The notes beneath the pieces are model-generated. The model was not told the DNA's origin and did no database searches. It worked only from the letters and a program-made list of their open reading frames with translations. A stretch of 64,000 nt of DNA from Marsupella aquatica. Taxonomy: Eukaryota > Marchantiophyta. Positions 1-11,671 of this stretch are shown one piece after another. Location: assembly GCA_973895155.1 (NCBI GenBank), contig OZ316896.1, positions 6,882,001 to 6,946,000 on the forward strand, written 5' to 3'. Numbering within the stretch: position 1 is the stretch's first letter; every line of letters starts with the position of its first letter. Position numbers and translations under genes: made by a program.

Positions 1-299
1 AGCACAGACTCAATCTTTATTAATTTCCAAACCATAGTGAAGTTCACAAAGCTTTGCCCAAAGGCAAGTCATTGTTGAGAATGCACTATGCTCAACAAAA
101 ATACTCTATTGAAACTTGTAACTAATTTTAGCTAGAGATCTAGCTTGGACCTGGAACTCCTCTTTGGTAAGGACATGATTGTCTCTTAGAAAGATGCTTT
201 AATTTCTTCTGAAGCATGTCCAATTCATGTTGCTCTGCCTTTTGGCTTGTTCTCCTGATGTTACAATTCTGTCAACTCAGCATTCCTCTGGCTATCTGC

Positions 300-1041
300 C
301 ATAGAGAATGAGAATATTTGATTAGGAACCCCCACCTGCTCACGCAAGACTGTAAGAGAGGCTGATCCTGTTTTCTCCATACTATTTGCCATCTTTTGTA
401 GTGCATATGCTGCCCAACTTTGCATTTCTCCATACTATTTGCCATCTTTTGTAGTGCATCTGCTGCCCAACTTTGAATTTCTTGGCGTGTCTTCCTAGGC
501 TTCTGCTCTTCAATAATCTTCTTGCCTACATATTGAGAGCCACCACCACCAGCTGCTGAAAGAGCATCACCTGAAGCTGGAGGCCCTTTCTCCTTCTAGT
601 CATCTCTCAGCTGGATCATACCTCTCCATTGATGCCCATCACTAGCTAGAATTTCATCAAGCGCATCCTCAGGTTGCACAACTATTCTCTCAGCATCCTT
701 TGGATCACTCGCCCCTGTTGTCTCATAATTGATAATTATTTTCTCTCAAAGCCTCCTGCATTTGTCACTGTGAGGGTCTCTCACTCTCAGGTGGGGGAAA
801 AATCCCCTCTGCCATGCAAGACCTCTCCAATGTCCTTCACGTAATCTTTGTACACCTTGTGCCAGACCTTGGTTGAAACCTTTCCCGTCTTCCCCTTGCA
901 GTACTGTGGAAAATGTGTGAGATAGCTAGCTTTCAACGCTGCTATCATTTGAGAATCAAGGAGCCCCTTCTCCTTTTGATCCCCACCTCCAGGTTGACCG
1001 CCATTTTCTTTCTGTGTCATGCTGGGAGGTTGACTGTTCAC
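300..1041 (-). pseudogene. Degraded coding remnant, unrecognised (transposon-like)
   Basis: Minus-strand protein-like sequence broken by stops. The best open piece is 787-1020, with ATG at 1018-1020 and about 77 residues. It is basic and rich in Lys and Tyr and ends in a Gly/Asp-rich tail. Further downstream on the same strand, about 300-600, lies another open stretch with a Gly-rich patch followed by a Lys/Arg/Gln-rich segment. Stops and frame changes separate the pieces. I do not recognise a family. The composition would suit the second protein of a plant DNA transposon, but this is a guess. Confidence 0.3.
372..479. repeat. 54-bp tandem duplication (2 copies)
   Basis: Two adjacent 54-bp units start at 372 and 426 with only a few differences (for example catatgctg against catctgctg). 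The unit is a multiple of three and lies inside the degraded minus-strand coding remnant, so it would have duplicated 18 codons in frame. Confidence 0.8.
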
Positions 1042-1778
1042 GTAGCTTTCTCCAGCAGAGCTTTGGTCAGAACTTCAACAAATTGATATCGGGGCAGGAC
1101 ATGGAGTTGTGCCAAGCTCAGGTGCCTCTTCAGAAATCATCAAGCCCTCTCTGTTCTCTCCGGCTCACCGTTCCCACCCGGTCTGGTGCAGCGCAGCCCT
1201 TGTCATCATAACACTACACTCTTTACAAGTCTAGGCTTGAACGGCTAAGAGTAGGCTGTTTTGCTGCCTACCGTAACTCCTATTTTTAAGTTGTGAGAAC
1301 ACTTTATGGACAATTCCCAAACACTCTTTTTAGGCTATGTGCTGCACGTTCGGCTGAAACTTTCCAGACAACTTTAATGACAGGTAAGGTAGGGAAAGAA
1401 GTGGATGGACCAAATCTAACTTGTGACACTATTACTGAAATATTTCAAACTTCAAAAGAACAAGGGGCTCCCAACTGGGAGACATGGTCCTAAAGAGCCA
1501 AAAGGCCAGGTAAAACAAGCAGAGTGAGCACAACAGGACTGACCAGGAATCAAATAACCCAAAACCCTACCTCTTGGCAAACTGAAGAGCCTAGTAGAGC
1601 TCTCAGGCAAACTGCATAGGGGGTCCAGCGAAGGGATCTGTCTGGAAACTAATTATCAAAGGTTAGATCAAATAACCACAATGGGTAGTGGGTAAGCTAG
1701 AGGGACACTAATGTCTTGTGAAGGAGCTAAATGCTGATGTGTATGGTACTGCTTACCACTACTTAACCTAAACTTTTG
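1042..1778. other. No recognisable gene
   Basis: Short open frames on both strands show no family motif, and I see no structural RNA or repeat. Left unannotated. Confidence 0.5.
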
Positions 1779-1871
1779 ATTGCTCATTTATTTGCATTGT
1801 ACTTTTTTGTTTTGCAAGCTCCTTTGACTTTTATGGTCCCAGAGCTTATAGTACATTACCATTACCATTAT
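1779..1871 (+). mobile_element. LINE family 1, 3'-end scrap with (ATTACC)n tail
   Basis: This roughly 90-bp piece matches the last part of the 3' UTR of the complete LINE at 24571-28884: the run around the conserved words 'agctcctttgactt' and 'gagcttata', followed by the hexamer tail attaccattaccatta. It is severely 5'-truncated, the usual outcome of target-primed reverse transcription, and more diverged than the three long copies. It has no coding capacity. Confidence 0.85.
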
Positions 1872-2179
1872 CACTGCCTTTTGGAAAACCAAGAGTGTTG
1901 TGCGAGCTGAGCTGTTCCTACTGAAGATTGACAATACATATTAAATTGTTAACTAAACATATTCAACATACTTTCCAATATTTACATTTACATTTTTTCT
2001 TGGTATCTGATACCATTGCAACAGGAGCGTTGCCTATTGGTGAAAATGGATGACACATATGTTTCGTTGCCACTCCCCCATTATGCAGCTCAATAAGGGG
2101 TTGGCGTTGTAGGAGTGTGTTGCCTGTTGCTCCCCCATATGCTATCTGTTGATGACCAACAGATCACACATGTATGTTG

Positions 2180-2322
2180 CCACTCCCACAGTATGGGGTG
2201 TAGCGTAGTTCATTTTCTTTGAAAGGAACAAGACCAAACTAACATTCACAGTCTTGGTTGCCACATTCACAGTATGGGGTGTAGCATAGTTCATTTCCTT
2301 TGAAAGGAACAAGACCAAACTC
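2180..2322. repeat. 81-bp imperfect direct repeat (2 copies)
   Basis: Units start at 2180 and 2261 and share a core with 'cagtatggggtgtag' and 'ttgaaaggaacaagacc'. The second unit decays after about 62 bp. No function is apparent. Confidence 0.75.
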
Positions 2323-2814
2323 AAAATAAGTGTCTTTAGGAGCAAAAGATAGAAGACTTACTTGCCCTGCCCATATATTTTGCAACTAAAATGCCACAAA
2401 ACTGAGACGAGATGTAGTGAATCCATTATAGAATTAACCTAGATCAAAGAATTGAGTCTGGGAACAAAATGTCCTTATCTCTCCTTTTGATTGCAAACAG
2501 AAGTCTAGGAACGTGTTTTTTTTTGGTAACCTCAGTCAGCACTGGTCATTCGCAGGGATCACAGAGGTAGCTGAGATCACAGAGGTAGCCGAGAGTCAGT
2601 GCCCTTCCCTGTACCATTCACTGTGAAAAACAGTCTACCAGCTTCCCCGGAAAAGAGCCTGGGTGCTATATTCAAACCCAGCGCAGGGAATGAAAGGGGT
2701 CGTGCAAGCTTGAGCTCGAAAAGGGGCATACATTTGTGAGGATGCTCCCATCTCAATTTTGATTTGGCAAGATACAATTGACTCAGGAGTGTAATTGTGT
2801 CCTAAGAGCATCTC

Positions 2815-2998
2815 TGTGCTCTGACCCTGTTTGATGCACCGAAGAAATTAGATATTAAATACCATACTATCCTCAATACACCTGGTCCCAGGCTCGTTCA
2901 CAATGCTGTGCTCTGACCCTGCTGGATGCACCGAAGAAATTGGATATTAAACCCCATACCCTAACCATCCTCAATACACCTGGTCCCAGTCTCGTTCA
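2815..2998. repeat. 92-bp tandem duplication (2 copies)
   Basis: Two adjacent units start at 2815 and 2907, beginning tgtgctctgaccctg and ending with 'ctcgttcacaatgc', and differ by a few substitutions and a short insertion. No coding potential is apparent. Confidence 0.8.
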
Positions 2999-4456
2999 CA
3001 ATGCCTCGTACAACGCTTGTCCAAGCAGTGACGGAACATACACTTCTTCCCCAAGTTGGCACTTTTCCGGATTTTAGATCACTAGACCCACTGATGCTTT
3101 TGGGTAAACGGTAGGCTAGTGTACCAAGACGGTGACTCAATCCCCGAGTAAAGATTTAAAACAACGAGGGGTCGGAAGTCAGTTATCGAGCCCATGCATA
3201 TCTTGCCAATTTGGAACTAACTCTACCAACAGAGTTTTGATTTGTGGGAGTTTTGTGATTGGCCCGGGCTTTCAGGAGATGTGACGTGAGGATGGGTTCC
3301 CTTAAAGACAGTTCAGAACGGTCACTCAATATCATTGTGAAGTACATTTGGAAGCCCTTAACTTGCAATGAACCTCGGCCAAAATATGGTTTCGGAAAGA
3401 AAGGAAAAGGGTTTCCCGACTGTCTCAATTGACGCTCGTGAGCACAATAAATCTACAATATTGCTTTGCAACAAAAGTCCTCAGATGACGATGTTCACAA
3501 CCAATCCTACGCTTTTCAATTATATCAGAGCGGCACTCCCCGATGCACCAAGTTAAGCGACTTGCAGCGCTATTCACATGATGAACTCACTGGAGAACCA
3601 CCCAACGGAATATAATACAGGTAGTTATCATACTGGTGGAACTCCCCGAAACAGTCCAGAAGGACATAGCACTCCTACATACCACAAAGAAGCTGCCTTC
3701 CTGAACTCGACTATAGTATTGGCCCGCATCCAGCCTCAAGTAGACTCACGTATTATCGACAACTCAGCATAAGACTACACAAGTCTTGCACATCCTCGTA
3801 CAACAAGCTAAAGAAAATCTGAGTAATCTACGGGATATCTAGATCATAGCAGACAAAATAGACTCAATTCCACACAAGGTTACATTGAAGCATCTGCAGG
3901 AGCTGAACTCGGTTGAGTTCAGCGACGTTACCCAGAAAGTAGGAGAACGTGAGTATACCACTGACGATTGACGCTCCGAGTCAATGGTATAACCAAAGCA
4001 GACGAGTATTTAGCGCTCAGCAACATGTCGTAAGCTAGGTGGAGCAAAAGTAGTTTCCACCTAGTAGAAAGGAGTACATACCAATCATGGGCTCCGAACT
4101 CAAGTTTGCAAAAGAAACAGTACACACCGAACAGAAACAGCCTTCGAATTGAGGTGCATGACACCTGACGTGCATTCAATCCTACAGCACTACTACCCTT
4201 CTCTGTACCGTAGCGAAAACAAATGAACTACACTGCATTCAAAAACTGCTGTCAAATCTACGGTCAAGAGTTTGAAACTAAGCCAAGCCCTACTTTCCAG
4301 GATCGGAATCATGACACTCAACTCATGACTTACAGTTGATAAAATTGCCGGGAGCAGGCAGAGTAGACACTGCAGGCAGGATAACAGGCACATCTCCTTA
4401 TCACCCAGAGGACCTTTGCTCGCATTGAAGTCGACAAGAAGACTGTCGCCATCCAA
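2999..4456. other. Intergenic DNA downstream of SMT2
   Basis: No convincing gene. The minus-strand part adjoining the SMT2 stop codon (below 4457) must hold its 3' UTR and polyadenylation region, but I cannot point to a specific signal. Open frames here are short and lack motifs. Confidence 0.5.
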
Positions 4457-5563
4457 TCACTCAAATGGGGCTGGCTTCCTCAACAATAGCAGGTGCATTG
4501 GAGTGAAGATACCCGTCTCTCCCCCTTTGGTCAGAAAAGCAGCCGTTTTGAATAACATCTCATGCACATCGACTACACCCTGCGGTGCAATGCCTAAAAA
4601 GGTCAAAAAGGCAATGACCAAATGGTTTCTGTACCATGCTATCCGTCCCATTTTCAAACGTTTCCACCAAGGGGCTGCAGGCGGAAGGGCCAAATCCAGA
4701 TTTTCTAGAACCTGGAATCCAACATCCTTGGCGATCTCCTCAATCTGTACGTAACTCCTCAATCCGGGAAGTGCATTCCCAATTTCAATGCCGTGTATGA
4801 TTTCCAAATGATCCTTGCTTTCTGACTTGTACTTCGGAGTTGTCACCCATTCGTACGTCACGTAGAGCTGGCCTGGTTTCAAAACCCGGTAGATCTCTTC
4901 GTAGACTTCCTTTAAGGCTGGAGCGTGGCAAGTAGCTTCAATGGAATACACTGCATCGAAACTGTTGTCCGGGAAAGGCATGTGCAAGAAGTCGCCGCAA
5001 ACTACCTCACAGAGATGATCGAGACCTGCTTTCTTGTTGTGACTACGAGCCCGTGCAACCTGATAGTCATTGATCGTTATTCCGACAATATGACTTCCAG
5101 AGTGGGTTGCGATGGCTCGCATTGGCCCTCCCACGCCGCATCCAGCATCCAAAACCTTCAAGTCAGGTTTCAGCTTCAGCAGATTAGACACTTTCACTTC
5201 GTGTAATCTAGTGGCCTCCTTATGAGACTTACCTAGAACATCAGGAGAGAAGTGAAAGCTTTGTCCCCACCCCCACTCGTATATGTCCGTGACAAGATTG
5301 TAAAATGTATCCACGAGTTTGGGGACGCTATCCTTCTCCTCAATCTGTTTGGGCTTCTCAAAAAACGTAGCGTACTCCTTGTAGTTGTCGGCCACCTCCG
5401 CCCGATCGAGCGAACCTCCACCAAGTTCCACGGCCCGCTTCCCCTGCCTTTCTGCTGGAACGGCAAACACAACGTAGTACAACACCATCGCGACAAGCCC
5501 GGTCAATCCAACAGCTCCCCAGGTGAACCATTGTGAACTTCCAGTCGTTGCCAGTAACTCCAT
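4457..5563 (-). CDS. SMT2: Sterol C-24 methyltransferase 2 (24-methylenesterol C-methyltransferase)
   Basis: This intact, intronless frame of 368 residues matches the length of plant SMT2. The enzyme moves a second methyl group from S-adenosylmethionine to 24-methylenelophenol, giving 24-ethylidene sterols (EC 2.1.1.143) on the path to sitosterol and stigmasterol, at the ER membrane. Visible features are a hydrophobic N-terminal anchor at residues 13-35, GKRAVELGGG near 41, the sterol-contact segment YEWGWGQSFHF at 95-105, SAM motif I LDAGCGVGGP at 138-147, the SMT signature IEATCHAP at 208-215, YEWVTT at 237, and a C-terminal sterol-methyltransferase domain with PWWKRLKMGR near 298-307. The anchored N-terminus and the GKRAV segment are typical of SMT2/SMT3, not SMT1. 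The ATG at 5561-5563 fits the family start. Plant SMT2 genes are commonly intronless, so this is not a sign of retroposition. No lesions were seen. Confidence 0.95.
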   Translation of the reverse strand: MELLATTGSSQWFTWGAVGLTGLVAMVLYYVVFAVPAERQGKRAVELGGGSLDRAEVADNYKEYATFFEKPKQIEEKDSVPKLVDTFYNLVTDIYEWGWGQSFHFSPDVLGKSHKEATRLHEVKVSNLLKLKPDLKVLDAGCGVGGPMRAIATHSGSHIVGITINDYQVARARSHNKKAGLDHLCEVVCGDFLHMPFPDNSFDAVYSIEATCHAPALKEVYEEIYRVLKPGQLYVTYEWVTTPKYKSESKDHLEIIHGIEIGNALPGLRSYVQIEEIAKDVGFQVLENLDLALPPAAPWWKRLKMGRIAWYRNHLVIAFLTFLGIAPQGVVDVHEMLFKTAAFLTKGGETGIFTPMHLLLLRKPAPFE

Positions 5564-6671
5564 ACCCTCCCCTTCCTCCTCTATGCACTCAGCGACCCGT
5601 ATGCCTGCCTCTTCTCACAATGACAACCTCGGAACTAACCTGATCCAAACTGCCTGGGTCTCGTTGTGCCTTCGTATTCACTTCGAGCGCACAGTTGTGC
5701 AGCGCTACTCCCAATTCCCGTGCTTACGGCACTCCGGCACGCTTGTTAACACTACTCTCTTCACATATTACGAGGGGTCGTCTTACTGCCGATGTGCTAT
5801 TAGGAAACGCCAGCCCGAAAGAATCCGTCTGTGCGTGCTCCCATCAAAGGCGCCGCAGCTGACTACCGTAGCCTGCCAGCCAGCCGGCCCGGACCGCCCG
5901 CCTTTCACTCTCGCAGGTCGCCCTGCCCCGGATCCAGACACCGACTGTACAAGCCCCAATCGATAGGCAACCAGAGCCTAGGCTGCTCGCAAAGAAGGAA
6001 AGATTGACGAGAATCACCTCTATTAAATAAGTGCAACCTCCATAAGGGAGACAAGGTCTTTTAGTGCAACTTTAGGGCTTTGCAAGATTCGACCTACAGA
6101 AACATGAAAAACATGGAGTGAGATATAACTGCAATACCTCTATAAGTGCTAAGGTCCCGTTTATGCATATTTGCACTTAATAATACCAGGCAACACTCAC
6201 GAATTGAGAAAACTTTGTGACACTGCCTCATTTTTTGTCTTGTAGTGATATGTAATTCATCTAATTTATTTATGGCAAGAGAAGAGAATAGAATCTAAAG
6301 CACATGCCAAGAAAATAATATCTGTTGCGAGTGAGATAATACACAACACCATAAGTACACATGCAAAGAAAAGCATATAATGACCAGGAAAGTACAAAGT
6401 TAATGAAGAACTGTGCACATAAAATTAAGATTTTCACTTGCTTCTAGTTAACTAAGAACTGTGCACATAAAATACATATTTTCACTTCTAGGTAATGACA
6501 ATCACGTCAATTAATCCGTGGACCCCCAAATTCATCCAAAGAATGTGTACGTGTGTGATGAAGCAAAATTGTTTTATTTTGAGCAAATAAAAGAAAGAGG
6601 TAAATGTTTTGTTTATGCAAAATATTTTTTTGATATAATATTTGATCCACCTAACAGTGCCTAAGTCCCTT
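5564..6671. other. SMT2 upstream region and intergenic DNA
   Basis: The first few hundred bases above SMT2 (5564 to about 5990) are relatively GC-rich and should contain its promoter and 5' UTR. I cannot assign a TATA box or other element with confidence. From about 6000 to 6670 the DNA is AT-rich without genes. Confidence 0.4.
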
Positions 6672-8185
6672 CTAGTTGGCATTGTATTTGTGCTTCAAAG
6701 AAGCGCCCACTGTCGAGGTCTCATCCCTGTTCTGAGCGGGGACATCGGTGATCAGGCCTTCCTCGCTGCTCCTCTGCAGATGGTTGATCAGCGTTTGCGC
6801 ATTGTCTTTAGTCAAGTTGACCAGCATGTCGATTGACATCTTGAAGTCGTGCCTCGGCCTTGTCACCTGGGTCAGGCGCGCTCCCTTGGTATGCTGAATG
6901 TATTTGTGTGTCGCCTCCTTCTTGGTCAGCTGGTCCTCATCGAAAGGTACTGCCATGTACCTGAGCACCTCTTTTTGCACTCCTGTGTTACAATTTGAGG
7001 TTGAGTTAGTACGTTATTGTTCTTGAATGTTGTGAGAGGTTTGAGTGGGAGTCTGATCTTGTTACCTGTTGCTGGTCTCTTGTTGTAGAGTTCCTTGAAA
7101 TCTTCAAAGAATTTCTTGCGGTTGTCAATCAATTTTGACATGTTTCTCCTACTGATGTTGGAGTCCCATTCCGAGGCCTTGATTCCCATATCGTCTGCGT
7201 ACTTGATCTGCTTGGTTGTGGAGACGTTTATCTCAAGATTGTGGTCCCCTGTAGGCAGCTCACGCATGATCAATCGCGCCAGCTTGACTGCCGTCATGGG
7301 CTGTAGTGAAACACCGACAAACTGTTAGTTGGTGTTAGTATTACGTTAGTTCTTGTCAATTTCTTTAGATATGTTTTTCCTCATGAATTTAATAGTGGTG
7401 AAGAGATTGGGAGATGGATTGTAGTGGTGTTACCGTCGTGATGTTTGTCTTGGCGGCTGGTGCGGTCGTCTCAATGTGCGCCGGCTCCTGTGGATGTGCC
7501 TGGGATGACTTCCTAGCCTTGCTCTGTTTGCTGGTCGACATCTGCTTCACCGTGAACGGGTAAATCTTGGGATAAGCAAAACACTTTGAAGTCAGACGGC
7601 CTGAGATTTCCAACATGCGCATGAATGACCTGTTTGTGACTCTACTCAACATGACGTAGACTATCCGGGTTGCAAATGCATTACTTATGTCCAACACGAC
7701 CTTGTTGGCTACCATGCATCCTTGGCTTTTGTGTCCGGTAATTGCATACCCGAGCATCAAAGGGAACGTGGATTTCCTATAGGTCTCAAGTCTTGAGAGA
7801 AATTTGTTTTCATGCACTGTGCGGTTCACTTTGATGAGGCAGTGGTTGGAAGCCAGGCGGACAGAAATAGTCTTTTTGCCATTGGCGTTGGTGGTGATGT
7901 CCTCAATGACTCCGCCGTTGCTGTTGACTGCATGTTGGGCAAGGTTGATGTTGTGTGTGAGAATCACCTTGCATCCGATTGCCATGGTTGAGAGTGTATG
8001 GAAGTCGGAATCTTGGATCCAAGCTTTCGTTGAATCATTGAATGGGGTGTTTGTGAGGATGGGGATGTCTACAATGTCCTGCGGTGCAAAGTACCTTTGT
8101 AGGGCCAGGTTGTTGTAGTTGTTGACGGAGTCTCTATGAGTGCATATGATGGTCGTAGAGGCGTCCATGAAGTCTAGCCCACCAA
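6672..8185 (-). pseudogene. Pif1-type helicase C-terminal part fused to an unknown domain, three exons
   Basis: Three minus-strand exons can be joined in frame: 8185-7434, 7300-7066 and 6982-6672. All junctions are GT-AG and phases match (0, then 1). An acceptor before 8185 leads in frame into an ATG at 8168, so the piece probably continues an upstream exon that I cannot find. Exon 1 carries the C-terminal RecA-like half of a Pif1 or Helitron-type helicase: GCKVILTHNINLA, then the motif V/VI region GYAITGHKSQG and YVMLSRV. Its end is Lys/Ser/Pro-rich. Exons 2 and 3 encode about 180 residues rich in charged helices that I do not recognise. The Walker A and B half is missing, so it cannot be a working helicase as seen. 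A Helitron origin is likely but no Helitron end (TC...CTRR with hairpin) was located. Confidence 0.7.
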
Positions 8186-8204
8186 CTAAAATACAATGAC
8201 TGAG

Positions 8205-8612
8205 TACAAACTGACTTTCTACTACAAATATAAGTTTACTTACTATTTTATTTTATGTGTGTTAATGTCATGTTTCTATATTGATGATATAATAAATTGA
8301 TTCCATAGTAGGGTCATTACCTTTTCACTTGTTCCTCTTGTTAGTTTAGTTTCCATATTGTTTTTGCTTTAATTATTATGTTTTTCATATAAGCAATAAA
8401 ACAAAGTCATGGCAGAGTAGGTTTGGTGTTTAGTAGAAAATGACTTTCTACTACAAATATAAGTTTACTTATTATTTTATTGTCTGTATGTTAATGTTGT
8501 AGGGTCATTAGTATTTCATTTTTTCTTCTTGTTAGTTTACTTACTTTTAGTGTTGTTTGTGCTTTAATTACATTTTTTATATATGCAATGAAACAAACTC
8601 ATGGCAAAGTAG
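8205..8612. repeat. Imperfect direct duplication in AT-rich DNA
   Basis: The block starting at 8211 ('gactttctactacaaatat') recurs from 8442. A second matching pair follows, with 'gctttaatta' and 'catggcagagtag' or 'catggcaaagtag' near 8370-8430 and 8560-8612. The spacing differs (about 232 and 194 bp), so the two halves have diverged by indels. The surrounding 8190-9120 DNA is AT-rich and shows no gene. Confidence 0.65.
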
Positions 8613-9186
8613 TTTTAAAGTCTTAGCATGATGTCTTGGTTTACAATATTTTTAAGATTGATTTACAACTATTTTGAAGTCAAGTCACATTTATAACACA
8701 TGATTGTACTATGAGATTGTAATTCAACTATTTGTTGTTGTTAGACTATTGTTATATTAACGCTTCTTTTTAGCAGTTTTTAAGAGAGTTGAGTTGTATA
8801 GAATAAACATACTTGTATCACTGAACAACAATAAATGTGGCTCATATTGCAGTTTCCCTTCCAAAGTGTTGATGTGTTGTAATCCACCTATCAAGGTAAG
8901 AGATAATGGATTGACACTCATAGTAGTTAGAACTTTGATCTATATAGTAGTTCTTGAAAACTCCATTTCAACAAATCCATCATCAAGCTAATTAATCAGT
9001 GTACCTGCCTAATAGAGGATGACTTCATTTTTGCAATCTTTCACTAGTGCCCTGAATTCTATAAAGCAATCCTCTGATTCACTTGCACTTCGAGATGTTT
9101 TGAGTATTAGTATTAGTTCCCATATTTGAACATAAATGTCGCCTCCCCGCCCCTCCCTTTGCCTCCCCTCCCTTTGCCCGCCCAAT

Positions 9187-9227
9187 CCTTTCCTTTCCTT
9201 TCCTTTCCTTTCCTTTCCTTTCCTTTT
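9187..9227. repeat. (CCTTT)n microsatellite
   Basis: About eight perfect units of the pentamer CCTTT, preceded by C-rich, pyrimidine-rich DNA (9137-9186). A simple repeat. Confidence 0.9.
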
Positions 9228-10208
9228 GTTGCTTCTTGATTCCTTTGGTTTCCTCTCGCTTCTATTTGCTTCTACACGAGTTGTTCACTCCACTCACTAG
9301 TCAGCAGAGCGGGAGGGGCCAACCGGGACAGCATTGGCTCATCATCAATCACCAGCTTACAACGTTGAACGGTTGAAAGCAAAGTGCCGCCGCATTAGAT
9401 TTGAGGACGCTCGGCGTGAATTCAGTTGGACCCAAATTATGTGCAGCCAATCCAAGGATCTACCTGCCATTTGCTTTGCCCAACAACGCTCTCACTTGCC
9501 CATTTTGCGCTGCTCCATTTTCTTGCACGAGCACGACACGAGGCAAAGAAAGAAGAATAGGGAGGGCGGACAGAAAGATTCTTATCATTAGCTAGGTTGG
9601 AGTAGTGGACAAACAAAGGCAATTGATTTGATTTTGTTGGCAGTGTCGCATTTGCTGTGGTGCTTCTGCTTTTGCTTGTGCGCTCCCAGTGCAATGCGGC
9701 AACAGGCTAGCAGAGTCTGACACCCTTTGCTCACGTGCTGTGATTTGGGGTGGAGGGAGGAAAGAGAGACGGGATGGGGGATCTCATCGGCTGTTCGGGT
9801 GGAGGGGGAGGCAAAGTGAGAGTTGTGTGTTCATTTCACTTGTTGAGCCTGGAGGAGTTGTTTTGATTCAAAGACACGGAGGGACAAATCCCCGTGGCAT
9901 TTTACTGATGACAAAAGACACTGAATTTCCATTCTTTCTGATACCCAAAGACAATAATTCTAATTCTATTTATTTCTGCCCATTAAAATTGCATAGTGAT
10001 TTTCCGTCCATATCCTGTGGAACTTTAAAGCTTGACAAATAAAATTATGATCAACAAGTATTCAAGGTCACACCGCTATGACTGTGAACCGTGACAGCAT
10101 AAACATCTTTGATTATGTGGTCTATAAGCCTCTTTTGCAGTTTCCAGACTCATTCCATCTACCTCACCATTTGACATGATATGAATGTGAAGAGAGTAGT
10201 GTAAATTC
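9228..10208. other. No recognisable gene
   Basis: The open frames here (for example 9334-9591 + and 9689-10042 +) have skewed composition and no family motif. I see no RNA gene or structured repeat. Confidence 0.5.
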
Positions 10209-10832
10209 CTAAAGACTCCTCAACTTCTCTGTCTTCACCCCCTGGTAGTTCTTCTTCAACCTCTTGAAGAACTCTGTAACTAAGCTGAACGAAGGTGGAG
10301 CGCTAGTGCCTCCACTAGTGCCTCCACTAGTACCAACACCACCCTGAGTGATAGACACATAGGCTGGAGACCAATGTTGTCTCCATGCCTCAATCTCAAT
10401 AGCATGATCTTTCCGGAACTCATAATAATCATCCATGGGAGGCCCCTCCAAGTGCTGAAACAACCCCTTCCATGCCAAGAAAGGTGCAAATAATGTGGCG
10501 TTACGCAACATTTGCATATCACACCATGTATCGAACTCCTGAATGAAGTCCTCCAACTCCATGGTGCCCACTGCCCCTGAGTAACGTCGTGGGTTCATGG
10601 CCCCGTACATCCCGTCCATATCCCAAATCAATGGGGCTGCTATACTGGACAATACAACTGAAGACTTGATGTCTGGAACACCCTCGTCCACATCCTCATC
10701 AACTAACGGTAGTGGAAAAGGTAGCCGATACCTCAATCCACTCCGTGTAAAACCACCAGTGTCAGCACCAAGGTCCCCAACAGGACCACCAAACTGCTCC
10801 GTGATGACAAGCCGCAACAGCACCACCACCAA
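10209..10832 (-). pseudogene. Retrotransposon gag (capsid-like) fragment
   Basis: A minus-strand frame of up to 207 residues. Its middle carries a gag-type helical segment: YSGAVGTMELEDFIQEFD, then the helix-forming W-K-G-L pattern in LAWKGLFQHLEGPP, then a further Trp-containing segment. The C-terminus has a short TSGG repeat and a Lys-rich helix. This order matches the capsid region of Ty3/gypsy gag proteins. No CCHC zinc knuckle or protease follows in frame, so it is an isolated piece. The N-terminal part may be non-coding. Confidence 0.6.
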
Positions 10833-10936
10833 ATCACCACCACTAATTAACCAAGTAACATCGATGTCGTCATATTACTCTAGCCCTAATAGCTACATGG
10901 GTGTGGGCAACCTAACGTTTTTTTGTTCTTTTCCAG

Positions 10937-11439
10937 GTTTGCAACTTAAGCCTGGATGTCTTTTGTCAAGTTGAATTCAATGGGAAGATCCCAAAAGACC
11001 CAAAGTATGTCCCTCTGGCAAGGTCTGAAGATGCATCACATAAGACAATGTTGAGTCTTTGTTATCCAAAAAGGGATACCAGGGCAGAGTTGGCTTTTTC
11101 AGGTTCTTGTCGGTTGTATGTTGGATTCATGTAGGCTGTTATGGAGCTTCTCAGAAAGCCTAGAGACATTGTGCTTGATTGGAATATTGGAGATGGTAGT
11201 TCATTTTCAGCCGGAGAACTCTCTAGGAGGTTTGTTGTTGGGGTCAAGGACAGGGATGTTCTCCATGGTGCTGCGGAGAAGGCATTGAAGAGAGACACAA
11301 GAAAATTGAAGACCTCACTGAAACATTGGAGGACTTTGATTCAGATGATGAATTTTCTCTTGCAGGATCAAAGAGTGGAAAAAACAAAGATGGAGCCTCT
11401 AATGTTCCTGATGCAAATGATGAATTTGACCTGGAGTAA
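10937..11439 (+). pseudogene. Broken SAM-dependent DNA methyltransferase-like remnant
   Basis: Beginning after a pyrimidine tract and AG acceptor (10935-10936), the frame reads for 65 codons to an in-frame TAG at 11132-11134. It continues in the same frame through AVMELLRKPRDIVLDWNIGDG, then shifts by one base near 11280 into an acidic tail ending at TAA 11437-11439. The segment after the TAG has the layout of SAM motif I plus following helix in N4/N6 DNA methyltransferases: R-P-x-D-x-V-L-D, then G-D-G-S-S, then a hydrophobic strand VVGVKDRD. The upstream catalytic (D/N)PP(Y/W) motif is not seen. Function is inferred from this one motif region. The stop and frameshift make it a pseudogene. 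Confidence 0.45.
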
Positions 11440-11671
11440 TGTACTTATTCTCTCGCTTATACCAGATCCCTTTGCTTCAATCAATTGGCTGGTGAAGCTT
11501 GCTATTGTCTTTTGATTGGATATTTCATTCATAATGCTCTGATTGTTTTCTTGATTTAAGAGATACTCGTGTTGACTGGTTTTCTAAAGAGAGATTTTGG
11601 CTTCGAAGGAAGATTGAAGAATCTTCCATTGTTTCTCCTTTGAAGATGTTTACTCTGCCTTGCATATGCAG

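Noticed and set aside
787-1041. Complete small gene on the minus strand
   Set aside because: The frame starts at a GTG, lacks a family, and its apparent continuation is full of stops; kept only as part of a degraded remnant.
3183-3428. Open frame of 81 codons near SMT2
   Set aside because: No motif, no conserved composition and no splice context; likely accidental.
9334-9591. Open frames with His/Arg-rich products
   Set aside because: Two overlapping frames on one strand and one on the other are equally open; no domain evidence.
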